Assembly: GCA_016706055.1 (NCBI GenBank)
Contig: JADJKL010000002.1
Span: forward strand, 1 to 64,000
DNA length: 64,000 nt
Origin: Chitinophagaceae bacterium
Lineage (GTDB): Bacteria > Bacteroidota > Bacteroidia > Chitinophagales > Chitinophagaceae
Direction of reading: 5' to 3'
Positions 1 through 9,368 of the stretch are shown piece by piece. Within the stretch, counting starts at the first letter, position 1; each line of letters opens with the position of its first letter. Position numbers and translations under genes: made by a program. Under the pieces are notes generated by a model. That model was not told the origin of the DNA. It searched no databases and saw nothing but the letters and a program-made list of their open reading frames with translations.

Positions 1-105
1 GTTGAAGATGAAACCGATATTGTAAAAGCAGCCGAAAAGTTTAAATTAAAACTGGCAAGAAAAACAGAGCGAAACAACTGGATAGCTCTAAAGTTCACTT
101 ATTAA
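1..105 (+). CDS. C-terminal fragment of an unrecognised protein
   Basis: The window opens inside a reading frame that runs 34 codons to a TAA at 103-105. The visible tail is rich in Lys and Glu and ends in an aromatic/hydrophobic stretch (WIALKFTY). I do not recognise the family. A strand-like ending in an aromatic residue would fit a beta-structured protein, but this is too short to judge. The next 250 bases are error-rich, so even this frame should be treated with care. Confidence 0.4.
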   Translation, partial: VEDETDIVKAAEKFKLKLARKTERNNWIALKFTY

Positions 106-154
106 CAGGTAGTTATTGAGGCATTAAATTAATGTTATCTCCAACTGTTTTTCG

Positions 155-162
155 TATTTTTG
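155..162 (+). promoter_or_regulatory. Bacteroidota -7 box TATTTTTG before plsY
   Basis: TATTTTTG matches the Bacteroidota sigma-factor -7 consensus TAnnTTTG. It ends 20 bases before the presumed plsY ATG at 183, leaving a short leader. No convincing -33 TTTG is visible. Confidence 0.5.
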
Positions 163-182
163 TAGTTCCCTAAAGGGGTACT

Positions 183-854
183 ATGAACGAACTTTTATTA
201 ATTATTCTGAAAGCATCAAGTTGGCAGCATTCCTTCATCTGTACATGGTGAGTAAGTATTGTTTGACAGAACATCCATGACTATGGTAATGTAGAATCCG
301 ATTGCTACTAATATACTTACAGGTGTTAGCCTAAATGGGGAACTATTATAATGATAGCCGATATGATGAAAGGAGTTGTCGCTATCAAGCTTGCATTGTT
401 GCTTCATGAATATGCAGATAGTGAAGTCAATTTGCAGAATTTACAAACATTATTAGGACTTGCAGCAGTTATTGGTCATATATTTCCAATATGGGCTGAT
501 TTTAGAGGTGGTAAGGGAGTAGCAACCTTATTTGGTTTAGTATTAGGAATTTCTCCCTGGACTGCTATTAGTTGTGTTGCCATTTTTGCATTGGTTCTTT
601 ATCTTACAAGATTTGTTTCGTTAAGTTCAATTTTGGCTAGTATTGCATTTCCGGTGTTCATCCTTGTAATCTTCAATGTAGACAACCCGGCTTACCGTGT
701 ATTTGCCATTGCAGTAGCATTAATGGTATTATTAACGCATCAGAAAAATATTGGTCGTTTATTAAGAGGTGATGAAAGCAAAGTACCAATTTTAAAGAGT
801 AGAGACCGGCGAAAACAACGTCGTAAGGATGCTTCTTCCAATCATCAGGATTAA
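183..854 (+). CDS. plsY: Glycerol-3-phosphate acyltransferase PlsY; 5' part frame-disrupted
   Basis: PlsY is the membrane enzyme that moves an acyl group from acyl-phosphate to glycerol-3-phosphate, the first step of phospholipid synthesis. From 351 the frame is open and typical: a GHIFP segment, the FRGGKGVATL substrate-binding motif, several hydrophobic helices and a basic tail. Upstream, the expected N-terminus is present but scattered over three frames: MNELLLIIL at 183, GSIPSSV at about 223, VSKY at about 248, a YG segment at about 282 and ATNI at about 304, before the frame at 351 resumes. That requires about five indels in 150 bases. Because the rest of the gene is clean and the family is normally essential, I read this as poor sequence near a contig end rather than a pseudogene. 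Confidence 0.8.
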
Positions 855-947
855 GAAAACAAAAATATCTTTCCTTAAAGTACAAAATAAATTTTCATTT
901 TTCCAACTTGGTATAATGATTGAATATAATTTCTAAAACTTATCGAA

Positions 948-1760
948 ATGATAAAAAAAATCACCACCTTATTTATTGCCTGTGCTTTATTAGTGGCCTG
1001 TTCTAAAAATGCATTGACAGGCAAAAATCAGCTTACATTACTACCCGAAACAGAATTGCAGACTATGGCAATCGGAGAGTATCAGCAATTTCTTTCCAGC
1101 AATAAAGTTGTTGCTTCTACTAACAACAAAGATGCTGAGATGGTAAAAAGAGTAGGCAATAGAATAGTAAAAGCTGTAGAAGAATATTATGCAGAAAAGG
1201 GATTATCTGAGAAATTAGCCGGGTTTAAATGGGAAGTAAATCTTGTGGATGACAAAGCTGCGAATGCTTGGTGCATGCCTGGTGGCAAAATTGTTGTCTA
1301 TACAGGTATTTTACCGATTACTCAAAATGAAGCAGCACTGGCAGCTGTAATGGGGCATGAAGTTTCTCATGCATTATTACAACATGGTAATCAGCGAATG
1401 AGTCAAGGATTGCTACAACAATTAGGCGGCGTTGCGCTAACAGTTGCTGTGGCAAATAAACCTGCTGAAACACAAAATCTTTTTTTAGGAGCATATGGAG
1501 CTGGAACTCAATTAGGTGTTTTATTGCCTTTTTCCCGAAAGCATGAATTAGAAGCTGACCGTTATGGTTTGATTTGGACAGCAATGGCAGGATATAACCC
1601 TGAGGAAGCAGTTCATTTATGGGAAAGGATGGAAAAAGCTTCAAATGGACAGTCTCCGCCAGAATTTATGAGTACTCACCCCTCAGAAGGTCGTAGAATT
1701 GAGCAAATCAAGCAATATCTTCCTGAAGCTATGAAATATTATAAACCTGTGGGAAAATAG
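948..1760 (+). CDS. M48-family metalloprotease lipoprotein
   Basis: This 270-residue protein looks like a zinc endopeptidase of the M48 (BepA/LoiP-like) group acting at the cell envelope. It starts with a lipoprotein signal whose lipobox ends at Cys18 (LVAC). The zinc site HEVSH lies at residues 137-141, and the third ligand is probably Glu200 in the ExxAD motif that follows SRKH. A late THPS motif is typical of the family. Related proteins degrade or help fold misassembled outer-membrane proteins; the exact substrate here is unknown. It sits alone on the + strand and is followed by a clear terminator. Confidence 0.88.
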   Translation: MIKKITTLFIACALLVACSKNALTGKNQLTLLPETELQTMAIGEYQQFLSSNKVVASTNNKDAEMVKRVGNRIVKAVEEYYAEKGLSEKLAGFKWEVNLVDDKAANAWCMPGGKIVVYTGILPITQNEAALAAVMGHEVSHALLQHGNQRMSQGLLQQLGGVALTVAVANKPAETQNLFLGAYGAGTQLGVLLPFSRKHELEADRYGLIWTAMAGYNPEEAVHLWERMEKASNGQSPPEFMSTHPSEGRRIEQIKQYLPEAMKYYKPVGK

Positions 1761-1775
1761 TAGAATTAACTCTAT

Positions 1776-1811
1776 AAAATCCCGTATGATTAATATCATA
1801 CGGGATTTTTA
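1776..1811 (+). terminator. Intrinsic terminator after the M48 protease
   Basis: A perfect 12-bp stem (ATCCCGTATGAT with its complement) around a TAAT loop is flanked by an A-run and followed by T5. It may work in both directions. Confidence 0.85.
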
Positions 1812-1845
1812 TTATTTGAAATGCTTCACTAAGGAATAAATTGAT

Positions 1846-1853
1846 TACCTTTG
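1846..1853 (+). promoter_or_regulatory. -7 box TACCTTTG before the DUF3052-like gene
   Basis: TACCTTTG fits TAnnTTTG. The next start codon is at 1928, implying a leader of about 65-70 bases. Confidence 0.5.
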
Positions 1854-1927
1854 CAGTCCTTCATTGAAAACTCTGTTGATTTTTCCCCACCGAAAATCAG
1901 CTGGAACCTTAAAAATTTCTTCCAAGT

Positions 1928-2374
1928 ATGTTACAAACCGTTTGTGAAAAGTTACAACTGGCAGATGAAAAGAATTTATTAATTCAGGGTTTGCCTTCTT
2001 CCATTGAGAAACAATTTAGTAAACTGTCGTTCGCCAAAAACATGACTCCGTTGTTAAGAAACCGGAAGCTTGATTTTGCATTGGTATTTGCTGTAAGCGA
2101 AAACCAGTTGAATGGCATTTTGAAAGATGTGATGCCCTCGTTGAAAGATGGGTCAAAATTCTGGGTAGCTTATCCCAAGACCACTTCCAAAATCGTTACC
2201 AACCTTAATCGGGAAAGTAGTTGGAGCCGTTTAACAGGCGAAGGCTATGAAAGTATCGAAAGGGTAGAATTGGACCATGTTTGGAGTGCTATGCGTTTTG
2301 AAAAAGGCGATTTGCAAAGAGGCGAAGAAGTACCTCATGCAAGAAAAAGGGAAACAGCTCCGTTGGCTGAATAA
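1928..2374 (+). CDS. DUF3052-like hypothetical protein
   Basis: This is a soluble 148-residue protein with no signal peptide or membrane segment. The central part (LDFALVFAVSE, then SLKDGSKFWVAYPK) resembles the DUF3052 fold, in which a Rossmann-like strand is followed by a WxAYPK motif. The C-terminus is polar and basic (HARKRE). No catalytic residues can be named and the function is unknown. It has its own promoter-like box and is followed by a strong terminator, so it is probably transcribed alone. The family call rests on the motif only. Confidence 0.65.
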   Translation: MLQTVCEKLQLADEKNLLIQGLPSSIEKQFSKLSFAKNMTPLLRNRKLDFALVFAVSENQLNGILKDVMPSLKDGSKFWVAYPKTTSKIVTNLNRESSWSRLTGEGYESIERVELDHVWSAMRFEKGDLQRGEEVPHARKRETAPLAE

Positions 2375-2400
2375 TAGCTGGTTATAGGTTAAAAGTATTT

Positions 2401-2433
2401 AGGTTTGTTGTGAAAGCAACAAACCTTTTTTTT
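2401..2433 (+). terminator. Intrinsic terminator whose U-tract abuts the next ATG
   Basis: AGGTTTGTTG pairs perfectly with CAACAAACCT around a TGAAAG loop and is followed by T8. The T-run ends directly at the ATG at 2434, so this ends the preceding gene and also sits in the ribosome-binding zone of the next. Confidence 0.88.
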
Positions 2434-2982
2434 ATGCCATTTTTAAATGTAGAAATAAAAGCCCGATGTAGTAATGCCTCTTTTATCCGGAATTATCTTG
2501 TATCAAAGAATGCTGATTTTAAAGGAGTGGATAAACAGACGGACACTTATTTTAATGTGCAGCATGGCAGATTAAAATTAAGGGAAGGAAATATTGAGAA
2601 CAACCTGATTTTTTATAAAAGAGACGATACCACAGGACCAAAGAACTCTCATTTTAAATTAGTGAAAGTAGAAGATGCTGCCGGGTTGAAAGAAGCATTA
2701 ACTGATTCAATCGGAGTAAAAGTAGTGGTGGAAAAAACTAGAGAGATTTATTATATCGAAAATGTAAAATTTCATTTAGATGAATTGCCGGAGCTTGGAG
2801 CATTTGTTGAAATAGAAGCTGGGAATATACTGGCAGATTTGTCGCAGGAACAATTGAAAGAGCAATGTGATTACTACATAAAGGAATTTGGGATAAAGGG
2901 AAAAGATATGATCAGCAATTCCTACAGCGATATGATGCTTAATAAAAATGATTATTTTAAAATAACAGCACCCATTTTTTAG
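2434..2982 (+). CDS. CYTH-domain protein (class IV adenylate cyclase / thiamine-triphosphatase-like)
   Basis: CYTH proteins form an eight-stranded tunnel that binds a triphosphate substrate and metal ions. The N-terminus carries the signature acidic/basic strand (NVEIKAR). Later come LKLREG, the basic strand LIFYKRDD, and the acidic FHLDELPELGAFVEIEAG typical of the tunnel. At about 182 residues it is family-sized. A GTG at 2410 is in frame but lies inside the terminator stem, so I choose the ATG at 2434. Whether it makes cAMP or hydrolyses triphosphates cannot be told. It converges on dnaG with only 6 bases between. Confidence 0.82.
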   Translation: MPFLNVEIKARCSNASFIRNYLVSKNADFKGVDKQTDTYFNVQHGRLKLREGNIENNLIFYKRDDTTGPKNSHFKLVKVEDAAGLKEALTDSIGVKVVVEKTREIYYIENVKFHLDELPELGAFVEIEAGNILADLSQEQLKEQCDYYIKEFGIKGKDMISNSYSDMMLNKNDYFKITAPIF

Positions 2983-2988
2983 AAAGCT

Positions 2989-4982
2989 CTATCTCCATTT
3001 TTTTAAATGCTCATGGGTTTGATGCAACATGCCGAACTCTTCTTCAGTATGAGGCTTTTCAAGATCTAGTTGATTCTCCAGCAACATTCGTTTAACCTTT
3101 CGTAGTTTAAGATAATTCATCGCAGATTCAACTCCTTCATTGCTTTTATCTTCACCCATTTTAAGAAATCCCATTAATTGGGATTCATTATCCTTTGCAA
3201 GTGTTTTTATAAAATCTTCGTACGATTGTTTAAATAAACTTTTTTGGTAGCCAGTAGATTGGCTGTACTCTTTTTTCCAGTGATCACTTTCTTCAAAGGG
3301 AAAATTTAAAAGAGAAACGGCCAAAGCACTCATTTTGGGATCAGCATGATAAACAAAATAATTTCTGTTTACTAACTCAGGATTACGCAACAATTGATCT
3401 TTAAATAATTGTATCAGTTGAAGAACTTCTTTGTTATCTATCAGACTTTCATCTACCATCTCATCAAAAATGAATTCAGCTACCAACCTTTCTTCATCCC
3501 AGTTGTTTTTTCCATATTCTAAAAGTATCCGGGCTACTTCTCTTTCCTGCAAATCATCTTTAAATAATAAATTGAATGTAGCATCATCATATCCGGATTC
3601 TTCGGCTCTTTTAGCATTTTCTTCAAGTTGTTTAGCATCTTCAAACGGCTGCTTTCTTTCCTGAACGGTGATTTTGTCTCTGATAAACTTATTGACTAAT
3701 GCATGTAAACCGCTTTCTTCTATTTTCAGAATTTCTGAACATTGTTTGATGTAATCCTGTTGCTTGGTAAAATCTTCAACCTTGTTAATTTTAGAAATAG
3801 TTTCCGCCATGCGGTTCACTACTTCTGATTTTTTCACTGAATCATTACCAGCATCTTTCAATGCTACTTCCAATTGAAAAAGAATAAAATCTTTTTTATT
3901 CCGCTGAATAAATTCTGTAAAGGCTGATGCGCCAACTTTATTTACATAACTATCTGGGTCTTCCTTGTCTGGGATTAATACCAGTTTTACATTCAAGCCT
4001 TCTTCCAATGCAAGATCAAGACCTCTTAGTGCAGCTTTTACTCCGGCAGAATCTCCATCATAAATTATGGTAAGGTTATTGCTATACTTCCTAATCAGCC
4101 TTAACTGGTCAGGTGTAAGCGAGGTTCCTCCTGATGCAACAACGTTTTCTATTCCCGCCTGATGAAGTGAAACAACATCCGTATATCCTTCAACCAACAA
4201 GCATTCATCTGCTTTATCAATGGCTTGCCGTGCAAAATAGGAGCCATACAGCAATTTGCTTTTTACATAAATCTCATTCTCCGGTGTATTAATATACTTC
4301 GGAGCTTTATCATTACTTTTTAATATCCTAGCACCGAAACCTAAAACTTTGCCACTATGATTATGAATCGGGAAAATTACTCTGCCCCGATAATTATCCA
4401 TCAATTGGTCATTGCGATTAGCAACCAATCCCGTTTTTAAAAGTAAATCAGTATTATACTGTTTGGCAATTGCTTCTTTGGTAAAAGCATCTCTTTGCTC
4501 TGGCGAATAACCAAGCTGAAATTTTTTAATAATATCTTCTCTGAAACCTCTTTCTTTAAAATAAGCTAATCCAATATCTTGCCCTTCCTCGGTTTCAAAT
4601 AATTGGGTAGAAAAAAATTGCTGCGCAAACGCATTGATGATAAAAAGGCTATCAGCTGCTAACTGCGTTTGCTTTTGTTCGTCAGTTTGAAAAATTTCTT
4701 CAATCTCAATTCCGTATTTATTAGCCAGCCATTTCAAGGCTTCCACATAGCTGTATTTTCATGCTCCATAATGAAGCTGATCGTATTGCCGCTACGTCCG
4801 CATCCAAAACATTTATATAATTCCTTACTTGGCGAAACCGTAAAAGAAGGTGTCTTCTCATTATGAAAAGGGCATAGCCCAAGGTAATTACTACCTCTTT
4901 TTTTGAGTTTCACAAACCCGCCAATTGTATCGATAATATCGAGGCGGCCAAGTATTTGTTGTATGGTAGTTTGAGAAATCAA
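2989..4982 (-). CDS. dnaG: DNA primase DnaG, interrupted by one sequencing-type frameshift
   Basis: DnaG makes RNA primers at the replication fork. The N-terminal part has the CHC2 zinc site (CPFH and CFGC). The second part has the TOPRIM core with VEGYTDV and IYDGDSAG, followed by the helical helicase-binding C-terminus. The frame breaks near 4756-4759: adding one base to the T-run (an A-run on the coding strand) restores HEKYSYVEALKW, the expected family sequence, and gives 664 codons plus stop. I therefore annotate one gene. The usual start of the family (ISQ.TIQQI) falls at a TTG at 4982; another in-frame TTG lies at 5006. No ATG is available. Confidence 0.93.
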
Positions 4983-5122
4983 GTTGTAAGTATAACGGAG
5001 CGGCAAGTTATTAAATTATACTCAGTGTTTACTAAGTAAGAGCCCTGTAATTCCTAAAAGGTAATAATGGCAAGTTTTGTTAGCCTTATTTTAGTTTATC
5101 ACTTTTATAAGTACATTTAGCT

Positions 5123-7072
5123 ATGCGTTTACAACTGCTACCTTTCTTAATCTGCCAATTACTTTTTTCATTGAATATTGCCGCCCAGAACAGCGAAATA
5201 GACTCATTAAAAAATATTATCTCGACATCAAAAGTGGATACTGTTTTATTTGAAGCTAATAGATTAATAACAGAGCAGCTTTGGGATACAAATCCGGATA
5301 GTGCTCTTTACCATGCAAAAGAGGCCTACCGATATGCTTCGAAAACAAATGATAAGGTAAAAATTGCGATGGGAAATCAGACTATTGGTGTTTCTTATGA
5401 CTATTTGGATAAGCTGGACTCATGTCTTAAATACTTAAATGAAGGGCTATCTATTTATCGCTCCATCAATAAAATTGATGGGGCCTCTCATGTTTTAAGT
5501 GATATTGCAATTGCCTATTATTTTAGAGGAAATTATGAACTGGCAATCCGCAATCATCTTGAGGCACTCGGATTGAGGCAACAACTCGGGAATAAGCGTT
5601 TCATCGCCATTTCATATAATAATATAGGTCTGGTTTACAGGGCAAGAAAAGATTATGCAAATGCAGCTTTATATTATCAAAAATCACTTGCAATAAAAAA
5701 AGAGAATAATGATGAACAGGGTATTTTAAATTCTTTAATTAATATCGGCAGTGCATATCATAGCCAGGGAAAATATGATAGTGCTTTGATTTTTGCAGAA
5801 GAGTCTTTAAGCCAAGCAAAGAAAATTAATGCTGCATCTGATATAGTAAGTGCGGAAGGTAATATTGGTGCAGCCTTGGTTAATCTTGGAAAATATGAAG
5901 CTGCAATGGGCATATTAGTGGAAGCAGAAAAAAAGTCAATCATAAATAACTACTCAACTAATTTATTTACAATTTATGAGTCGTTGGGGGATATTTATTC
6001 AAACAAACAGCAGTATAAAATTTCAGAAAGCTATTATATAAAAGGATTGGAGCTATCTAAAAAATCTTCCAAACATGAGCAGGAAATGGTTTTCTATAAG
6101 AAACTTTCAAGAAACGCATTTAATTCGGGCAACTTTAAAAGTGCTTATGAACTGGCTGATTCAAGCAAACAGATAAGTGAGAGTTTGCTGAATACTGAAA
6201 ATAGCCGACAAATAAATGAGATGGCGGCCGTTTATGAGACTGCCGAAAAGGAAAGAAGAATTGAAAAGCTTAATACACAGAACACCGTTACAACTGCAAT
6301 TGCACAAAGACGGAAAAAGGAAAGAAACTATTTTATAATTGCTTCCGTTCTTTTTCTTGGGTTGGCTTTTTTTGCTTACAAAGCCTTTACGTCGAATAGA
6401 AAGAAAAAAGAGCAGCTGGCAGCACAAAATACAATTATTGAAAAATCTTTAAAGGAGAAAGAGATTTTAATGAAAGAGATACATCACAGGGTAAAAAATA
6501 ACCTGCAGGTTGTTTCAAGTTTATTAAAGCTGCAATCACATTATATAAAAGATGAGCAGGCCCAGGAAGCTGTGAAGGACAGCCGGAACAGAGTGCAATC
6601 AATGGCGTTGATACATCAGAATCTTTATCAGGAGGATAATCTTACAGGCATTGATGTAAACGATTATATCAGCAAATTATGTGAGAATTTATTTGAATCT
6701 TATAATATTCACCCGACAAGAATAAAATTGATAAAAGAAATTCAATCGTTAAATCTGGATGTTGACACAGTTGTTCCGCTGGGATTAATTCTTAATGAAC
6801 TTATTACCAATAGTCTTAAATATGGTTTTCCGGGTGAAAAAACTGGGGCCGTAAAAATTATATTGAAAGAAGAGAATAATACTTTGTATCTAAAAGTATT
6901 TGATAATGGGGTAGGTCTTCCGGACGATTTTCAAAAAAAGTATGAAGCTACATTTGGGTATAGAATGATTAATGATTTCATTCAAAAGTTAAAAGGGGAG
7001 TTAAAGACATTTACTGATGACGGAACAAAAGTTGAAATTGCGATTAAAAATTATAAACCTTCAACCGTATGA
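5123..7072 (+). CDS. TPR-containing HisKA_2 sensor histidine kinase
   Basis: This 649-residue membrane sensor begins with a signal peptide (to about residue 21). A periplasmic array of TPR repeats covers about 40-380, with repeated A..Y...G.Y..A patterns. A coiled stretch, one membrane helix at about 403-422 and a cytoplasmic kinase follow. The dimerisation box EIHHRVKNN holds the likely phosphorylated His455, and the ATPase domain has ILNELITNSLKYGF and DNGVGLP. TPR-HisKA_2 kinases are common in Bacteroidota; the signal sensed is unknown. Its stop overlaps the start of the following response regulator (ATGA), so the two are almost certainly partners. Confidence 0.93.
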   Translation: MRLQLLPFLICQLLFSLNIAAQNSEIDSLKNIISTSKVDTVLFEANRLITEQLWDTNPDSALYHAKEAYRYASKTNDKVKIAMGNQTIGVSYDYLDKLDSCLKYLNEGLSIYRSINKIDGASHVLSDIAIAYYFRGNYELAIRNHLEALGLRQQLGNKRFIAISYNNIGLVYRARKDYANAALYYQKSLAIKKENNDEQGILNSLINIGSAYHSQGKYDSALIFAEESLSQAKKINAASDIVSAEGNIGAALVNLGKYEAAMGILVEAEKKSIINNYSTNLFTIYESLGDIYSNKQQYKISESYYIKGLELSKKSSKHEQEMVFYKKLSRNAFNSGNFKSAYELADSSKQISESLLNTENSRQINEMAAVYETAEKERRIEKLNTQNTVTTAIAQRRKKERNYFIIASVLFLGLAFFAYKAFTSNRKKKEQLAAQNTIIEKSLKEKEILMKEIHHRVKNNLQVVSSLLKLQSHYIKDEQAQEAVKDSRNRVQSMALIHQNLYQEDNLTGIDVNDYISKLCENLFESYNIHPTRIKLIKEIQSLNLDVDTVVPLGLILNELITNSLKYGFPGEKTGAVKIILKEENNTLYLKVFDNGVGLPDDFQKKYEATFGYRMINDFIQKLKGELKTFTDDGTKVEIAIKNYKPSTV

Positions 7073-7698
7073 GTGAAGTAAGAGTTTTAATAGTAGAAGA
7101 CGAACCATTGATAGCAGAAGATATCGCTACTGCATTAGCGAATAATGATTTTAATGTATCTGGAATTGCATATTCAATGGAAGATGCGTTGGGTGAATTG
7201 AAAAAAAACTTACCTGACCTTGTTTTGCTAGATATTAACCTAAATGGTGGGGAAGAAGGAATAGAAATAGCTAAATTAATTAATGAAAGATATTCCTTGC
7301 CTTTTGTTTTCCTTACTTCATATTCCGATAAAATTACTTTATTACATGCTAAAAATACTGAGCCAGCTGGTTATATAGTAAAACCTTTTACCGATGCTGG
7401 TTTATATGCTACATTAGAAATTGCTCTTTTTAATCATACCCAAAAAAATAAACACCTTTTTCCAGAGCTTACACTGGAAAAAATTAATTCCGTTCTCACT
7501 AATAAATTATCTGACAGGGAATTTGAAGTTACCCGGCTTATTTACGATGGCAAAACGAACAACCAGATAGCGGAAACCCTTTTTGTTTCTATTAATACTG
7601 TTAAGGCGCATATCAAGAACATTTATATGAAGCTTGATGCCGACTCCAGATCTACTGTACTTGCTAGACTTAGGGAACTACTGGAAAAGAAGGTTTAA
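7069..7698 (+). CDS. Response regulator with LuxR-type DNA-binding domain
   Basis: Partner of the upstream kinase, coupled by a 4-base overlap. The receiver domain has the acidic pair in VEDEP, the phosphorylated Asp55 in LVLLDINL, Thr83 and Lys105 in YIVKPF. The C-terminus from about residue 145 is a LuxR/GerE helix-turn-helix (LSDREFEVTRLI, then NNQIAETLFVSINTVKAHI). It should act as a transcription factor when phosphorylated. The secreted-protein genes downstream are plausible targets by position only; no binding site could be read. Confidence 0.93.
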   Translation: MSEVRVLIVEDEPLIAEDIATALANNDFNVSGIAYSMEDALGELKKNLPDLVLLDINLNGGEEGIEIAKLINERYSLPFVFLTSYSDKITLLHAKNTEPAGYIVKPFTDAGLYATLEIALFNHTQKNKHLFPELTLEKINSVLTNKLSDREFEVTRLIYDGKTNNQIAETLFVSINTVKAHIKNIYMKLDADSRSTVLARLRELLEKKV

Positions 7699-7775
7699 AA
7701 ATCACCCCAAGGGGTAAGATGATTAATATATTTTGATAACAACTTTATGTTGTTAACTGTAATAAACTAATCAAG

Positions 7776-8969
7776 ATGAAAAAAAATCTGTTTCTTTTTT
7801 GGCTTTTATCAGTGTCTTTATTTTCAATGGCACAACCTTCAGATGCAGTAATTAGAAAAGACTTAACAAGCCCAAATACAATTGATATAAAGTTTACGAA
7901 GACCACCGGAACTAGGCAGTGGAATTCTTCTTCGGGCAATTGGGAATATGTAAGAGGTGTTCATATCAGGTTAAAATCTAAAGACTATCCTGGGTTAGTA
8001 GTAAAAGTAGTTGGAGATGCTGTTTATCAATATGTAGGTGCTGCTAAATATTCTTATCAGAAGTTCAGAACCGGCTATAATGAATGGGAAGGAATACCTA
8101 ATCCAACAGAAGCAGATATTGAAAAAATGATCTCATCGGACTGGGGAAAGTTTTATGGATATATGTTTAGAAGAATAGTAAAGCTGAATAGCGGACCGAC
8201 TTTAGCAAAGGATAAAAACTTTACCTGGAGTAATCCTAATCAGGTTTTATTCTTCATGAAAATAAATGCAGATGTAATCGAATCTAATACCACTATTCAA
8301 ACAGTAGAACAGGAATACGAGGTTCGTCTGTACAGAGATAATATAAAAGATCCTTGGAAATCTTTCTTGGCTACAACTGGTGCGGCTAATACAAAAGTTT
8401 TATCAACACAGGAAGTGACTGAAGGGAAAATGAGAGAACTGGAAAAAAGGACACTGGCTTATACTTTGGCAGAAGAAGAGGCATTAAAAGAAGTTGCCGG
8501 ACTGCCAGAATTGATTGTGCCTGATTTTAGCAGTGCAAGAGAAATGGCAGATTTTTTTCATGACTTATTACGGAATGGCAATCCGGAATTACTAAAAGCG
8601 GCCATGTTGAAAACATTGGCGCCGCATTTAATGGTAGATGGAAGTAAAACTCAATTTTCTTGGCAGGGAAAAGAGATGTATGATAAAGCTGTTAAACAAG
8701 CTTTTGGTGGAGACATGAAGTATAAGGATCAGTATTGTAAGAATTACTCAACAACAAGTCTTACTTCCAAATCATATATCTACATTAAAGGAGTTTTGGA
8801 TAAGGCAATTACTATGATTGGTACTATATCCGCAAATGATGGGTATAAAGAAGGAGTGCCACAAGTAAAATTAAAGCTTGTAAATCTTGATATAACTGTA
8901 CGTCAGGATCAGGATGCAGTTAATTTTATTAATTCATTTTCAGACAAATCAAAGCTGTGCTCTAATTAA
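7776..8969 (+). CDS. Secreted hypothetical protein, 397 aa
   Basis: A signal peptide ends at about residue 19 (SMAQ). The mature protein is mixed alpha/beta. An N-terminal beta-rich part has several Tyr/Trp residues (YVRGVHI, YQYVGAAKYSYQKF). A helical middle (residues about 215-290) contains an acidic EEEALKEVAG segment, and the C-terminus has two Cys (DQYCKNY and KLCSN) that could form a disulphide. I do not recognise a family. It follows the two-component pair by 77 bases and precedes other secreted genes on the same strand. Confidence 0.7.
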   Translation: MKKNLFLFWLLSVSLFSMAQPSDAVIRKDLTSPNTIDIKFTKTTGTRQWNSSSGNWEYVRGVHIRLKSKDYPGLVVKVVGDAVYQYVGAAKYSYQKFRTGYNEWEGIPNPTEADIEKMISSDWGKFYGYMFRRIVKLNSGPTLAKDKNFTWSNPNQVLFFMKINADVIESNTTIQTVEQEYEVRLYRDNIKDPWKSFLATTGAANTKVLSTQEVTEGKMRELEKRTLAYTLAEEEALKEVAGLPELIVPDFSSAREMADFFHDLLRNGNPELLKAAMLKTLAPHLMVDGSKTQFSWQGKEMYDKAVKQAFGGDMKYKDQYCKNYSTTSLTSKSYIYIKGVLDKAITMIGTISANDGYKEGVPQVKLKLVNLDITVRQDQDAVNFINSFSDKSKLCSN

Positions 8970-9014
8970 TATTTTCTTATAGTTATGAATTAAACTATCC
9001 TTAAAAATTTAAAA

Positions 9015-9299
9015 ATGAAAAAGATTACGATTATTACAATTTTATCTTTAGTACTGTTTTCATGCGGTGGTAAAAAGAAAACTGACGGTATTGCACTTGC
9101 TAATGAAGTTTGTGAATGCAAGCAAAAATTACATGGGCTTTCAAGTTCGGCTCCAGAAACCAAAAAACTAAGGCTGGAATGTTCTAAAATCCAAGGTGAA
9201 AATTGGGGAAAGATTATAAGAGATAAGGAACAGGAAGATGCCTTTAATAAACGGGTGAATGAATGTACAGTTGAAATGATAAGAAATATGTCAAACTAA
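9015..9299 (+). CDS. Small Cys-containing lipoprotein, 94 aa
   Basis: A short lipoprotein with lipobox LFSC (Cys17) followed by a Gly/Lys-rich linker. The mature part has CECK, a later LECSK and NECTVE, so four Cys after the lipidated one could make two disulphides. No known domain is recognised. It lies 45 bases after the previous secreted gene and only 69 bases before the next, so all three may be one transcript. Confidence 0.7.
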   Translation: MKKITIITILSLVLFSCGGKKKTDGIALANEVCECKQKLHGLSSSAPETKKLRLECSKIQGENWGKIIRDKEQEDAFNKRVNECTVEMIRNMSN

Positions 9300-9368
9300 A
9301 TAATGAAAATATTTTATATGAAATTAAACTTTCTTAATATTCTTTTGTCACAAACAAAATCATTTTTT

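Noticed and set aside
2410..2433. A GTG start 24 bases upstream for the CYTH protein
   Set aside because: It lies inside the terminator stem and T-run, and the added residues are not part of the fold; the ATG at 2434 is better.
2989..4746. Programmed frameshift in dnaG or topA
   Set aside because: No slippery site plus downstream structure is repeated, and many unrelated genes show the same kind of one-base break.
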